From Hyphomicrobiaceae bacterium UBA4118 (GTDB lineage Bacteria > Pseudomonadota > Alphaproteobacteria > Rhizobiales > Methyloligellaceae), in contig DFXC01000160.1 of assembly GCA_002383105.1 (NCBI GenBank), positions 1-11,355 of the forward strand: a stretch of DNA of 11,355 nt, given 5' to 3'. A program made the translations under genes and the position numbers. The notes below the pieces were generated by a model that saw only the letters and a list, made by a program, of their open reading frames with translations, searched no databases and was not told where the DNA came from. Shown in pieces: positions 1 through 7,356 of the stretch (position 1 is its first letter; each line of letters begins with the position of its first letter).

Positions 1-1477
1 CCATGTCGCCGAGATGGTCCTCGTCGCCGAGGATGTCCGACAGCACGGCGAAGCCCGCATCCTCCTTGATCAAGCCCATGGCGATGCCGGCGACCGACCG
101 CTTGAGCGGAATGCCGGCGTCCATCATGGCGAGTGAGGAGCCGCACACCGTGGCCATGGAGGAGGAGCCGTTCGACTCGGTGATCTCCGACACGATGCGG
201 ATAGTGTAGGGAAAGCTCTCGCGGTCCGGGAGCACGGGATGGATGGCGCGCCAAGCGAGCTTGCCGTGACCGATCTCACGCCGGCCGGGCGACGACATGC
301 GGCCAACCTCGCCGACCGAATAAGGCGGGAAGTTGTAATGCAGCATGAAGGTCTCTTTGTAGGTGCCCTGGAGCGCATCGACATATTGCTCGTCCTCGCC
401 GGTGCCGAGCGTGGCGACGGCGAGAGCCTGGGTCTCGCCCCGGGTAAAGAGCGCGCTGCCATGGGTGCGGGGAAGGATGCCGACCTCGCACACGATCGGT
501 CTGACCGTTGTCAGGTCGCGCCCGTCGATGCGCCTCTTGGTATTGAGGATGCTCGAGCGGACGACGTCCTTCTCGGCCTCCTTGAAGGCGCCTGCCACCT
601 TCGCGGCCATCGCTCCGTCGTCATCCGCCGGAACCAGCGCGGCCACCACCTTCTCCTTGACCGCTGCCACGCGATCGCGGCGCTCCTGTTTGGCGGCGAT
701 CATGTAGGCCTCGCGCAACCCGCTCTCCCCGAGCTCGCGCACGCGCGCCACGATCTCCGTCGTGTCGTCCTTGGTCTTCAGCTCCCAGGGCTCCTTGGCG
801 GCGCGCTCGGCGAGTTTGACGATGGCGTCGAGCACGGGCTGGAACTGCTTCTGCCCGAACACTACGGCGCCGAGCATGATGTCCTCGGGCAATTCCTTGG
901 CTTCCGATTCGACCATCAGCACGGCGTCGGCGGTGCCGGCCACGACGAGGTCGAGCGCGCTTTCGGGCATCTCGTCGATCATCGGGTTGAGCACGTATTT
1001 GCCGGCGATATAGCCCACGCGCGCCGCGCCGATCGGGCCCAAGAAGGGGATGCCGGACAGGGTAAGCGCGGCAGAGGCGGCGACCATCGCCACCACGTCG
1101 GGGTCATTCTCCATGTCGTGGGAGAGCACGGTGGCGATGACCTGCGTCTCGTTCTTGAAGCCTGAGGCGAATAGCGGCCGGATCGGCCGGTCGATCAGGC
1201 GCGAGGTCAGGGTTTCCTTCTCGGTCGGGCGCCCTTCGCGCTTGAAATAGCCGCCGGGAATCTTGCCCGCGGCGAAGGTCTTCTCCTGGTAGTTCACGGT
1301 CAGCGGGAAAAAGTCGATGCCGGCCCGGGGCTCCTTGGCGGCGACGGCGGTAGCGAGAACGCTCGTCCCGCCATAGGTGGCAAGCACGGCGCCATCGGCT
1401 TGGCGCGCGATACGGCCGGTTTCAAGCTTGAGCGGGCGTCCCGCCCATTCGATTTCTACGGTGTGTTTCTGAAACAT
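1..1477 (-). CDS. pnp: Polynucleotide phosphorylase, N-terminal two thirds (partial)
   Basis: PNPase is a phosphate-dependent 3'-to-5' exoribonuclease, a trimer and usually a degradosome partner, that shortens mRNA to nucleoside diphosphates and can also add tails. The frame opens with ATG at 1477 ([19 protein letters not shown]) and stays open for 492 codons to the window edge without a stop. The first RNase PH domain shows [11 protein letters not shown] (about residues 56-66) and [12 protein letters not shown] (92-103). The helical linker follows, then the second RNase PH domain with [23 protein letters not shown] and [13 protein letters not shown]. The aspartate of EDH (residue 487) matches catalytic D486 of E. 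coli; the partner of D492 would be residue 493, whose codon is cut by the edge. KH and S1 domains must lie outside. The gene follows rpsO, as in most Proteobacteria, with a 118-nt spacer holding hairpins. The Shine-Dalgarno match before the ATG (GGGA) is weak. Confidence 0.97.
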   Translation of the reverse strand, partial: MFQKHTVEIEWAGRPLKLETGRIARQADGAVLATYGGTSVLATAVAAKEPRAGIDFFPLTVNYQEKTFAAGKIPGGYFKREGRPTEKETLTSRLIDRPIRPLFASGFKNETQVIATVLSHDMENDPDVVAMVAASAALTLSGIPFLGPIGAARVGYIAGKYVLNPMIDEMPESALDLVVAGTADAVLMVESEAKELPEDIMLGAVVFGQKQFQPVLDAIVKLAERAAKEPWELKTKDDTTEIVARVRELGESGLREAYMIAAKQERRDRVAAVKEKVVAALVPADDDGAMAAKVAGAFKEAEKDVVRSSILNTKRRIDGRDLTTVRPIVCEVGILPRTHGSALFTRGETQALAVATLGTGEDEQYVDALQGTYKETFMLHYNFPPYSVGEVGRMSSPGRREIGHGKLAWRAIHPVLPDRESFPYTIRIVSEITESNGSSSMATVCGSSLAMMDAGIPLKRSVAGIAMGLIKEDAGFAVLSDILGDEDHLGDM

Positions 1478-1514
1478 GTTGGTGTCCCAATGCTTAGGGA
1501 AGGATAAGGCCGCT

Positions 1515-1540
1515 CCAGCCGCCTGATGGCGGAGGGCTGG
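1515..1540 (-). promoter_or_regulatory. Hairpin in the pnp leader
   Basis: On the transcript strand CCAGCC pairs with GGCTGG (6 bp). Above that stem is a 4-nt bulge, then an inner GCC/GGC stem with a 4-nt loop. It sits 38-63 nt before the pnp start and has no run of U after it, so it is not a standard terminator. In E. coli the rpsO-pnp spacer holds a stem-loop cut by RNase III that is needed for PNPase autoregulation; an equivalent role here is inference from position only. A smaller perfect 5-bp hairpin (GCCAT/ATGGC, 1580-1593) lies just after the rpsO stop. Nothing else is evident in the 118-nt spacer. Confidence 0.4.
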
Positions 1541-1595
1541 CCCGTTCGGTAATGCGCAAGCTCGACCGCGCGATGGCTCGCCATGAGGATGGCTG

Positions 1596-1865
1596 TCACC
1601 GGCGGATGCCCAACCGGTTGATGAGCTTCTGGTAACGGTCCGCGTCGGTGGACTTGACGTAATCGAGCAGCCGGCGCCGCTGGCTGACCATTTTGAGCAG
1701 CCCCCGGCGCGAATGATTGTCTTTACCGTGCGTTTTGAAATGCTCGGTGAGATTGGTGATCCGCTCGGTCAGGATGGCGACCTGAACCTCCGGCGATCCG
1801 GTATCGCCGGACTTGGTCGCGTATTCCTTGATGAGCTCTTGCTTGCGCTCAGCGCTGATCGACAT
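1596..1865 (-). CDS. rpsO: 30S ribosomal protein S15
   Basis: S15 is a primary binder of 16S rRNA helices in the 30S platform and contacts 23S rRNA in an intersubunit bridge. The 89-residue product ([16 protein letters not shown]...LINRLGIRR) has the usual length. It carries the family signatures [18 protein letters not shown], the His-rich [14 protein letters not shown] loop that binds rRNA, and [10 protein letters not shown]. The ATG at 1865 is chosen because AAGGA lies at a good distance before it; the frame stays open upstream, but that extension is not S15-like. It is normally cotranscribed with truB and pnp. Here a 165-nt gap with a possible promoter and structured leader precedes it, which fits separate control of S15. 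Confidence 0.98.
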   Translation of the reverse strand: MSISAERKQELIKEYATKSGDTGSPEVQVAILTERITNLTEHFKTHGKDNHSRRGLLKMVSQRRRLLDYVKSTDADRYQKLINRLGIRR

Positions 1866-1873
1866 CGGATGAT

Positions 1874-1970
1874 CCTTGCTGTTAGGGGTTTTGTCAGGGC
1901 CGGGCCGGGATGTCGTCCAGCACGGTCGGCTCAATGCGCGTGCGGGCCGTAAAACGGCGCCCGCGCAAGG
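1874..1970 (-). promoter_or_regulatory. Possible S15 autoregulatory leader of rpsO
   Basis: Two structures are visible in the untranslated leader. (1) A 9-bp hairpin at 1942-1964: GCGGG/CCCGC plus CCGT/ACGG, with a 2-nt bulge and a UUU loop. (2) A perfect 6-nt match between CCUUGC (1965-1970) and GCAAGG (1874-1879), which contains the rpsO Shine-Dalgarno sequence; pairing them would hide the ribosome site and enclose the hairpin. S15 represses its own mRNA through leader RNAs of differing structure in several phyla, including alphaproteobacteria. Its use here is inference, and it requires transcription to begin at or upstream of 1970. Confidence 0.35.
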
Positions 1971-1975
1971 GCTGC

Positions 1976-2004
1976 AATATAGGGATTATCCGGCGCGAGG
2001 CCAG
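1976..2004 (-). promoter_or_regulatory. Possible rpsO promoter
   Basis: On the minus strand a -10-like TATATT (1976-1981, five of six consensus positions) is preceded after 17 nt by CTGGCC (1999-2004), a poor -35 match. GATAAT at 1985-1990 is a second -10 candidate, but without a good -35. The same TATATT hexamer occurs in the stronger promoter ahead of rimP. It lies in a true intergenic gap, so a promoter for rpsO-pnp is plausible but unproven. Confidence 0.35.
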
Positions 2005-2015
2005 CGGAATTTGCT

Positions 2016-2029
2016 GGGCGGGGCCGCCC
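2016..2029 (-). terminator. Short GC hairpin after the SH3-like gene
   Basis: GGGCG and CGCCC form a perfect 5-bp stem with a 4-nt loop, starting 1 nt after the stop codon of the SH3-like gene. No U-run follows, so at best it is a weak or factor-dependent terminator or an RNA end-stabilising stem. Confidence 0.2.
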
Positions 2030-2030
2030 G

Positions 2031-2282
2031 TCAGAAGCAGGAGACGAATTCGCGGAAAACCCAGCCGATTACCTTCTTCGTCTTGTAGTCGGCAACATCC
2101 ACCCAGGGCTTCCCGTTGGCATCGTCCGCGTATTCCGTGATTGAGACGAGCGCGCCGTTGGCGAGCGTGCCGGTGATCTTCCCATTGGGGCCGCTGCGCA
2201 CGTTGAGCGGCGTGCCCGTCGGGTCGGTCACCTTGCAGCGGTCCCCGGTGGCCGCCGCCGCCAAGTTTACGCAAAAGAGCAA
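2031..2282 (-). CDS. Small secreted SH3-like (SH3b) domain protein
   Basis: The mature part (TGDRCKVTDPTGTPLNVRSGPNG...GWVFREFVSCF) is a bacterial SH3-like domain of the kind found in envelope proteins. It has the typical PLNVRSGPNGKITGTLANG strand-turn pattern, a W-V-DVADY strand and a GWVFREFV end. Single cysteines near both ends of the domain could form a disulfide in the periplasm. The listed start is TTG at 2282 (83 aa), but it has no ribosome site and cuts the signal peptide. Reading on upstream to 2312 gives T-T-R-VLITAIALLFCVNLAAAA, a complete signal peptide, with AGGGAGG placed 5 nt before an ACG codon (2312-2310); an in-frame TGA blocks any longer start. The gene would then be 2031-2312 (93 codons). 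It lies between truB and rpsO, which are normally adjacent. Partner unknown; peptidoglycan or protein binding is a guess. Confidence 0.75.
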   Translation of the reverse strand: MLFCVNLAAAATGDRCKVTDPTGTPLNVRSGPNGKITGTLANGALVSITEYADDANGKPWVDVADYKTKKVIGWVFREFVSCF

Positions 2283-2338
2283 CGCTATTGCGGTTATTAA
2301 GACCCTTGTCGTTCAGTCCTCCCTAGAATGTCCCTGTT

Positions 2339-3265
2339 TCAGCAGGGCAGATTGAAGATGCGTCGCGGCTTGAGTTCGCCCTCGCTCACCTCGCCGAGGG
2401 CGACCAGCGTGCCACGCGACGTGGCGTAGACTGTCCCATTGAAAATTGGCGCATCCCGTCCGCGCAACAATACCGGCTGGCCCCGCCGGAGCCTAGCCGC
2501 GTCGGAACCGCTGATGACGAGGGCGGGGATGTCGTGGAGCGCCGTCTCGACCGGCAGAAGCACGCCGGCAAGGGCCTCGCGGCCGGCCGGACCCTCGTCA
2601 AGTTGCTCGAGCATGGCGAGCGAGACCGCGCGCTCCTCGCCAAAGGTGCCGACGCGGGTGCGGCGCAAGGCCTCGACGTGGCCGAGCGCGCCGAGCTCCC
2701 GGCCGAGGTCGCGCGCCAGCGCCCGCACATAGGTGCCCTTGCCGCAACTTGCCTCGATCACGCCATGGTCCTGATCGGGGTGGGCGATGAGCTCCAGCCG
2801 CGCAATCGACACGCGGCGCGGCGCGAGCTCGAACTCCTCCTTCTCGCGGGCGAGATCGTAGGCGCGCGCGCCATCGACCTTCAGCGCCGAGAAGCGCGGC
2901 GGCACTTGGATGATCTCGCCAGTGAAGTGGGGGAGGGCCGCCTCGATCTCGGCGCGGGTCGGCCGGGTGTCGCTCGTCGCCACCACAGAACCCTCGGCAT
3001 CGTCGGTATCGGTCTCGGCGCCGAAGCGGACCGTGAAGCGGTAGTCCTTGCTTCCCTCGACCACGAACGGCACGGTCTTGGTCGCTTCGCCGAGCGCGAT
3101 CGGCAGCACGCCGGTGGCGAGCGGATCGAGCGTGCCGGCATGCCCCGCCTTCGCCGCGTCGTAAAGCCGCTTCACCCGCGACACGGCCTGCGTCGAGGTC
3201 ATGCCTTGCGGCTTGTCGAAGATGAGCCAGCCATGAACGGGTAAGCCTTTGCGCCGCCGCGCCAT
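2339..3265 (-). CDS. truB: tRNA pseudouridine(55) synthase TruB
   Basis: TruB converts U55 in the T-loop of elongator tRNAs to pseudouridine and also acts as a tRNA-folding chaperone. The 308-residue product has the usual length. It begins MARRRKGLPVHGWLIFDKPQ with the conserved W-x-x-x-DKP-x-GMTS segment. Catalytic Asp is D47 in GHAGTLDPLATGVLP (D48 in E. coli). Further family motifs are PPRFSALKVDGARAYDLAR (about 122-140) and CGKGTYVRALARDLG (174-188). The last 60 residues or so (LRRGQPVLL...GTLVALGEV) form the PUA-like RNA-binding end. The ATG at 3265 is the family start; the long open frame upstream is rbfA in another phase. It follows rbfA by 26 nt and is surely cotranscribed with it. 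The ribosome site is weak (GCGAGA), which suggests reliance on coupling. Confidence 0.97.
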   Translation of the reverse strand: MARRRKGLPVHGWLIFDKPQGMTSTQAVSRVKRLYDAAKAGHAGTLDPLATGVLPIALGEATKTVPFVVEGSKDYRFTVRFGAETDTDDAEGSVVATSDTRPTRAEIEAALPHFTGEIIQVPPRFSALKVDGARAYDLAREKEEFELAPRRVSIARLELIAHPDQDHGVIEASCGKGTYVRALARDLGRELGALGHVEALRRTRVGTFGEERAVSLAMLEQLDEGPAGREALAGVLLPVETALHDIPALVISGSDAARLRRGQPVLLRGRDAPIFNGTVYATSRGTLVALGEVSEGELKPRRIFNLPC

Positions 3266-3291
3266 CGCCGTCTCGCTTGTTCTAGGGTGCG

Positions 3292-3693
3292 CTAGTCGTC
3301 GAGGTCGAGGTCGCGGGCGACCTTGGGTGAGGCCAGCAGCTCGTCGATGCGCCGCGAGGTCTCGATGGAGGTATCGATCTTGAAGCGGAGCTCTGGCATG
3401 AATTTCATGCTGACACGCTTCGCCACCTCGCCGCGCAGGAAACGCTTGTGCTTGTCGAGATGGGCAACCGCCTCGCTCGCCCCCTCGCCGCCGAGCGGGA
3501 AGACATAGACCGTGGCGAGCTTGAGGTCTGGCGTCATGCGCACCTCGGGCACGGTGAGCGAGTACCGGCTCAAGACGGCATCGACGATCTCCCCGCGCGT
3601 GAAGATCTCCGATAGAGCGTGCCGGATCAGCTCGCCCACTTTCAGCTGGCGCTGACTGGGCGCCCTGGCGGAAGCCGGCTTTGCCCGCGTCAT
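3292..3693 (-). CDS. rbfA: 30S ribosome-binding factor RbfA
   Basis: RbfA is a small KH-like protein that binds 16S rRNA near helices 1, 28 and 44, helps late 30S maturation and is important for growth in the cold. The 133-residue product contains the family core: SQRQLKVGELIRHALSEI, then VRMTPDLKLATVYVFPLGG, then LDKHKRFLRGEVAKRVSMKF and PELRFKIDTS. The acidic tail ends DLDLDD. The ATG at 3693 is preceded by GGGGAGGAG at good spacing. The start overlaps the stop of the upstream acetyltransferase gene in an ATGA arrangement (4 bp), so the two are translationally coupled. truB follows 26 nt later. RimP, IF-2 and RbfA all act on the maturing or initiating 30S subunit, which fits their shared operon. 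Confidence 0.96.
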   Translation of the reverse strand: MTRAKPASARAPSQRQLKVGELIRHALSEIFTRGEIVDAVLSRYSLTVPEVRMTPDLKLATVYVFPLGGEGASEAVAHLDKHKRFLRGEVAKRVSMKFMPELRFKIDTSIETSRRIDELLASPKVARDLDLDD

Positions 3694-4169
3694 GCTTTCT
3701 CCTCCCCGCCCGCAGCTGCCAGATCGAACTCGAACTGGACATAGTCCTGGCCGGCCCCCGTGGCGCCGGCCGACATGAAGAGACGCTGCGCCGCTTGGTT
3801 GTCCAAATCCGTGCCGACCCAGGCCTCTGTCGCGCCGTCCCGCCGGCACGCGGCAATGACGCTCTCCATCAGCCGGCGCCCGACGCCGCTCGCCTGGTCG
3901 GCAGGTGCCACGTAGACGTCATAAATGTAGACGAGATCGCATTCCTCGGTCAGCGACGGAAAGCGATAGGCCGACACGAAGCCGGCCGGGCGCTCGCCCT
4001 CGAAGGCGGCAAACACGTAGACCGCCGGGTCGGCCAGCGCGCGTGCGAAATGAGCACGTCTCGGGATATTCTCACCGCGCCATTCAGGCGGCGGCAGCAT
4101 CGCCACGATGCTGCGCATCCGCGGGGCGTCGGCAGAGTTGAGCCGTCGCACTTCGATCGGCCTCGTCAC
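3690..4169 (-). CDS. GNAT acetyltransferase, AAC(3)-I-like
   Basis: This GNAT-fold enzyme is predicted to transfer an acetyl group from acetyl-CoA to an amine; its substrate is unknown. The 159-residue product aligns by eye along its length with aminoglycoside 3-N-acetyltransferases of type AAC(3)-I. Shared blocks are HFARALADPAVYVFAAFEGE (about 40-59), YIYDVYVAP (81-89), the acetyl-CoA loop QASGVGRRL (92-100), and DLDNQAAQRLFMSAG (121-135). Many chromosomal members of this group acetylate other targets, so resistance should not be assumed. The GTG at 4169 is chosen because the domain begins right after it and it lies 8 nt beyond the infB stop; the open frame further upstream is only the infB shadow. 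No clear ribosome site is seen, so coupling to infB is likely. The gene is wedged between infB and rbfA, usually neighbours. Confidence 0.88.
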   Translation of the reverse strand: MTRPIEVRRLNSADAPRMRSIVAMLPPPEWRGENIPRRAHFARALADPAVYVFAAFEGERPAGFVSAYRFPSLTEECDLVYIYDVYVAPADQASGVGRRLMESVIAACRRDGATEAWVGTDLDNQAAQRLFMSAGATGAGQDYVQFEFDLAAAGGEEKA

Positions 4170-4177
4170 CGTTTGTC

Positions 4178-6664
4178 TCAGAGCGTGCGCTGGACGTGCT
4201 CGACCTCGAAGCACTCGATGACGTCGCCAGGCCGCATGTCCTGGTAGCCCTCGAACGCCATGCCGCATTCTTGGCCGGCGATCACCTCGCGCACCTCGTC
4301 CTTGAAGCGCTTCAAGGTCGAAAGCTTGCCTTCGTGGATCACCACGTTATCGCGGATCAGTCGCACATGGGCGCCGCGCTCGACCTTGCCCTCGGTGACG
4401 CGGCAGCCGGCGACCTTACCCACCTTGGAAATGGTGAACACCTCCAAAATCTCGGCATTGCCGAGGAAGGTCTCGCGCCGTGTGGGCGCGAGCAGGCCCG
4501 ACATGGCCTGCTTCACCTCGTCGACCAGGTCGTAGATCACGGCGTAATAGCGAATCTCGACGCCGTCGCGTTCGGCCGCCTCGCGGGCCTGCGAATTGGC
4601 GCGCACGTTGAAGCCGAGCACCACGGCGCCCGACGTCGCGGCGAGCCCGACATCGGACTCGGTGATGCCGCCGACGCCGGCATGGATGATGCGGGCCCTG
4701 ACCTCGTCGGTCCCCATCTTGTCGAGCGCGGCAACGATGGCCTCGACCGAGCCCTGCACGTCACCTTTGACGAGGAGCGTGAACTCCTTGGCGCCGGCGA
4801 TCTTCAGATTGTTCATCATCTGCTCGAGCGAACCGCGCTGACCGGCCACGGCCAAGCGCTTGCGCCGCTCGCGCATGCGGTAATCGGTGATCTCGCGCGC
4901 CCGGGCTTCGTTCTCCACCACGGCGAACTGGTCGCCCGCTTCTGGCGCGCTGTCGAAGCCGAGCACCTCGACGGGGACCGAGGGGCCGGCGCTTGCCACC
5001 TGCTCGCCGAGCTCGTTGATCAGCGCGCGAACGCGGCCATAGGCCGAGCCCGCCACGACGAGATCGCCGAGATGCAGCGTTCCGCGCTGGATCAGCGCCG
5101 TGCCTACGGGGCCGCGTCCGCGCTCGAGCTTGGCCTCGACGATCACGCCTTCTGCGGCGCGATCGGGATTGGCGGTGAGCTCAAGCACCTCGGCCTGCAG
5201 CGCGATGGCTTCGAGCAGCTTGTCGAGGCCCGTCTTCTTCAACGCCGAGACCTCGATCTCCAGCGTGTCGCCGCCGAGGCTCTCCACCACGATTTCCTGG
5301 CTGAGCAGTTCAGTGCGCACGCGCTGCGGGTCGGCGCCTTGCTTGTCGATCTTGTTGATGGCCACGATCATCGGAACGCCGGCGGCCTTGGCATGATTGA
5401 TGGCTTCGATCGTCTGCGGCTTGACCCCGTCGTCGGCGGCCACCACCAGCACCACGATGTCGGTCACCTGAGCGCCGCGCTGGCGCATGGCGGTGAAGGC
5501 CTCGTGGCCCGGGGTGTCGATGAACGTGATCTTGTTACCGAGCGGCGTCACCACCTGATAGGCGCCGATATGCTGGGTGATGCCGCCGGCCTCTTGGCTG
5601 ACGACATTGGTGGTGCGGATGGCGTCGAGCAACGAAGTCTTGCCGTGATCGACATGACCCATGATGGTGACGATCGGCGCGCGCGGCTGGAGGTCCTCGG
5701 AGTGATCTTCCTCGCCGATGAAGCCTTCCTCGACGTCGGCCTCGGAGACCCGCCTGACCGTATGCCCGAATTCCTCGGCGACGAGCTGGGCGGTGTCGGC
5801 GTCGATCACATCGGTGATCTTGCGCATCTCACCGTCCCGCATCAGGAACTTGATGACGTCGACGCCGCGCTCGGCCATGCGGTTGGCGAGCTCCTGAATG
5901 GTAATGACCTCGGGCACCACGACGTCGCGCTGGATTTTCTGCTGTGCCAGCGGTCCCGTGATCTGCTTTTTCTGGCGCTCCTGGCGGCGCTTCAGCGAGG
6001 CAAGGCTGCGCTGGCGCTGCTCCTCGTCGAGGGCGTTGGTAATGGTGAGGCGCCCGCGCACGCGGCGCTCCTCACCGCGCCGTGGGGCGACGGGGCTCTT
6101 CTTGTGGCGGGCGTCGGGCGAGCGGGCAGGTTCTTCCACCTCCTCTTTCAGGAGGTGCTTGCGGACGGTCTCCTCGCCGACTTTGCGAGCCTTAGCCTCG
6201 GCCTCGTGTCTTGCGTCCTCTTTGAGCTTGCGCTCCTCGGCGTCTTTGAGCTCTTTCGTCCGCTGCTCTAGCGTGACCACCTCGACCACGGCGGCCTGCT
6301 CGGCCTTGGCGCGCTCATCGGCCTCGCGTTGGCGAGAATCGATCAGCGCGCGCGTGCGCGCGTCCTTCTCGTCATCGGAAAGCTGGCGGAGCACAAGACC
6401 TCGGGGACGCGGCTCCTCGGGCTGAGGCTTGGGGGGGACCTCTGCCACGCGTGGTGCGGGCTTCGGCGCCGGCTCCTCGATGAGTTGAGGTGCCGCGCCC
6501 GAACCCATCACCCGCCGCTTCTTCTTCTCGACCACGACGGACTTGGAGCGCCCATGGCTGAAGCTCTGGCGCACATGGCCGGACTCCACGGTCCGGCGCA
6601 CGTTGAGCGTCATCTTGCTCCCGCCGCGAGCGGTCTTGCCTTCGGTCTCGTTCGTCTCACTCAT
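4178..6664 (-). CDS. infB: Translation initiation factor IF-2
   Basis: IF-2 is the GTPase that brings fMet-tRNA to the 30S subunit and promotes 50S joining. The 828-residue product starts with a conserved piece ([24 protein letters not shown]). A charged, Glu/Lys/Arg-rich, probably helical stretch spans about 60-240, followed by the N2 region ([21 protein letters not shown]). The G domain has GHVDHGKT (336-343), GGITQHIGA (switch region, 360-368), DTPGHEAF (383-390) and NKID (437-440). The domain around 490-600 and the C-terminal domains (from about 640, [11 protein letters not shown]; tail [22 protein letters not shown]) are complete. The N-terminal linker is moderate in size; many Rhizobiales forms are longer. 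The ATG at 6664 overlaps the stop of the ylxR gene by 4 bp (ATGA), implying coupling; the ribosome site is weak. An internal ATG (residue 18) could yield a slightly shorter form. Confidence 0.98.
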   Translation of the reverse strand: MSETNETEGKTARGGSKMTLNVRRTVESGHVRQSFSHGRSKSVVVEKKKRRVMGSGAAPQLIEEPAPKPAPRVAEVPPKPQPEEPRPRGLVLRQLSDDEKDARTRALIDSRQREADERAKAEQAAVVEVVTLEQRTKELKDAEERKLKEDARHEAEAKARKVGEETVRKHLLKEEVEEPARSPDARHKKSPVAPRRGEERRVRGRLTITNALDEEQRQRSLASLKRRQERQKKQITGPLAQQKIQRDVVVPEVITIQELANRMAERGVDVIKFLMRDGEMRKITDVIDADTAQLVAEEFGHTVRRVSEADVEEGFIGEEDHSEDLQPRAPIVTIMGHVDHGKTSLLDAIRTTNVVSQEAGGITQHIGAYQVVTPLGNKITFIDTPGHEAFTAMRQRGAQVTDIVVLVVAADDGVKPQTIEAINHAKAAGVPMIVAINKIDKQGADPQRVRTELLSQEIVVESLGGDTLEIEVSALKKTGLDKLLEAIALQAEVLELTANPDRAAEGVIVEAKLERGRGPVGTALIQRGTLHLGDLVVAGSAYGRVRALINELGEQVASAGPSVPVEVLGFDSAPEAGDQFAVVENEARAREITDYRMRERRKRLAVAGQRGSLEQMMNNLKIAGAKEFTLLVKGDVQGSVEAIVAALDKMGTDEVRARIIHAGVGGITESDVGLAATSGAVVLGFNVRANSQAREAAERDGVEIRYYAVIYDLVDEVKQAMSGLLAPTRRETFLGNAEILEVFTISKVGKVAGCRVTEGKVERGAHVRLIRDNVVIHEGKLSTLKRFKDEVREVIAGQECGMAFEGYQDMRPGDVIECFEVEHVQRTL

Positions 6665-7332
6665 TCTTTGTCCGTGTCCGATCCATTCAAGCTTGCGAAT
6701 GCGGCGCTGCCCTTGCGGTAGCGCTCTACGCGCGAGGCCGCCGCGAGGAACCTAAGAGCCGCTCCGCCCTGGATTAGCGCAGCATGTATCACATTTGTCC
6801 GACCTGATGCCAAACCCAATTCATCCGCGGTGAACGCACTCACTGCCGGAACCGGCGTTTCACCCCTCATTCCGCGCAATTTGCCGTCGAGCTTGCGGCA
6901 CCCGTCTTCCGCCGCTTCCCGCGCATGAATAAGGGCGAGAACCCGGCCCTTGGCGATGGCCTCCTCGATCTTGGCGGTGCCGAACACGGCCTCGCCGGCC
7001 TTGTTGGCAAGGGCCAGAGCGGAAAGGGCGGCATCGGCGAGAAGCCTGTCGACTTGGGCCGCCAGCCCTTCGGGTACCTTGGCTTCCGCCTTGAGCGCCC
7101 TCTTGAAGACGTTGCGCTTTCCGGCGTCGGCGACCTTATCGTGCGCCGCGGTCAGCCATACCCCCCGGCCAGGCAGCTTTTCCTTGATATCCGGGACGAC
7201 CACGCCGTCGGGGCCGAGCACGAAGCGGATCAGCTCGTCCTTGGGCCGGCGGGCACGCGTCAGAGCGCAGCGGCGGACGCTACCCGCCTCTTCATCCTGC
7301 TCGCGTTCTTGCTCCGCCGCCGCTTGCCTCAA
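6661..7332 (-). CDS. ylxR: YlxR/DUF448 RNA-binding protein with L7Ae-like C-terminal part
   Basis: Members of this family sit between nusA and infB in many bacteria and bind RNA or nucleoids; the exact role is unsettled. The 223-residue product has the YlxR core at about 18-60: [20 protein letters not shown], then [20 protein letters not shown]. An L7Ae-like segment follows at about 95-140 ([20 protein letters not shown], then [16 protein letters not shown]), as is usual for the longer alphaproteobacterial forms. The start is TTG at 7332: an in-frame TGA lies two codons upstream, AGGAG stands 9 nt before the TTG, and no ATG exists before the conserved core. It follows nusA by 24 nt and its stop overlaps the infB start. 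The extreme N-terminus is Glu/Gln-rich and may be disordered. Confidence 0.92.
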   Translation of the reverse strand: MRQAAAEQEREQDEEAGSVRRCALTRARRPKDELIRFVLGPDGVVVPDIKEKLPGRGVWLTAAHDKVADAGKRNVFKRALKAEAKVPEGLAAQVDRLLADAALSALALANKAGEAVFGTAKIEEAIAKGRVLALIHAREAAEDGCRKLDGKLRGMRGETPVPAVSAFTADELGLASGRTNVIHAALIQGGAALRFLAAASRVERYRKGSAAFASLNGSDTDKE

Positions 7333-7356
7333 ACGTCAAATCTCCTGCCGGGCTCA

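Noticed and set aside
239..1165. 308-codon plus-strand frame opposite pnp
   Set aside because: Opposite a well-conserved PNPase frame and without recognisable protein features.
1866..1934. Upstream extension of rpsO to 1934
   Set aside because: S15 begins at MSISAERK with a good ribosome site; the extra 23 residues lie in the structured leader.
2534..3244. 236-codon plus-strand frame opposite truB
   Set aside because: Antisense shadow; Arg/Leu/Ala-rich with no domain.
3266..3856. Upstream extension of the truB frame to 3856
   Set aside because: The extra 197 codons coincide with rbfA in another phase and do not resemble any TruB N-terminus.
4170..4268. ATG start at 4268 for the GNAT gene, overlapping infB
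   Set aside because: The added residues are an Arg-rich shadow of the infB C-terminus; the GNAT fold begins after GTG 4169.
4196..6271. 691-codon open frame on the plus strand opposite infB
   Set aside because: It is the antisense shadow of a fully conserved IF-2 gene. Its product is a His/Leu/Gly/Ala-rich string without domains, as expected from codon bias in a GC-rich gene.
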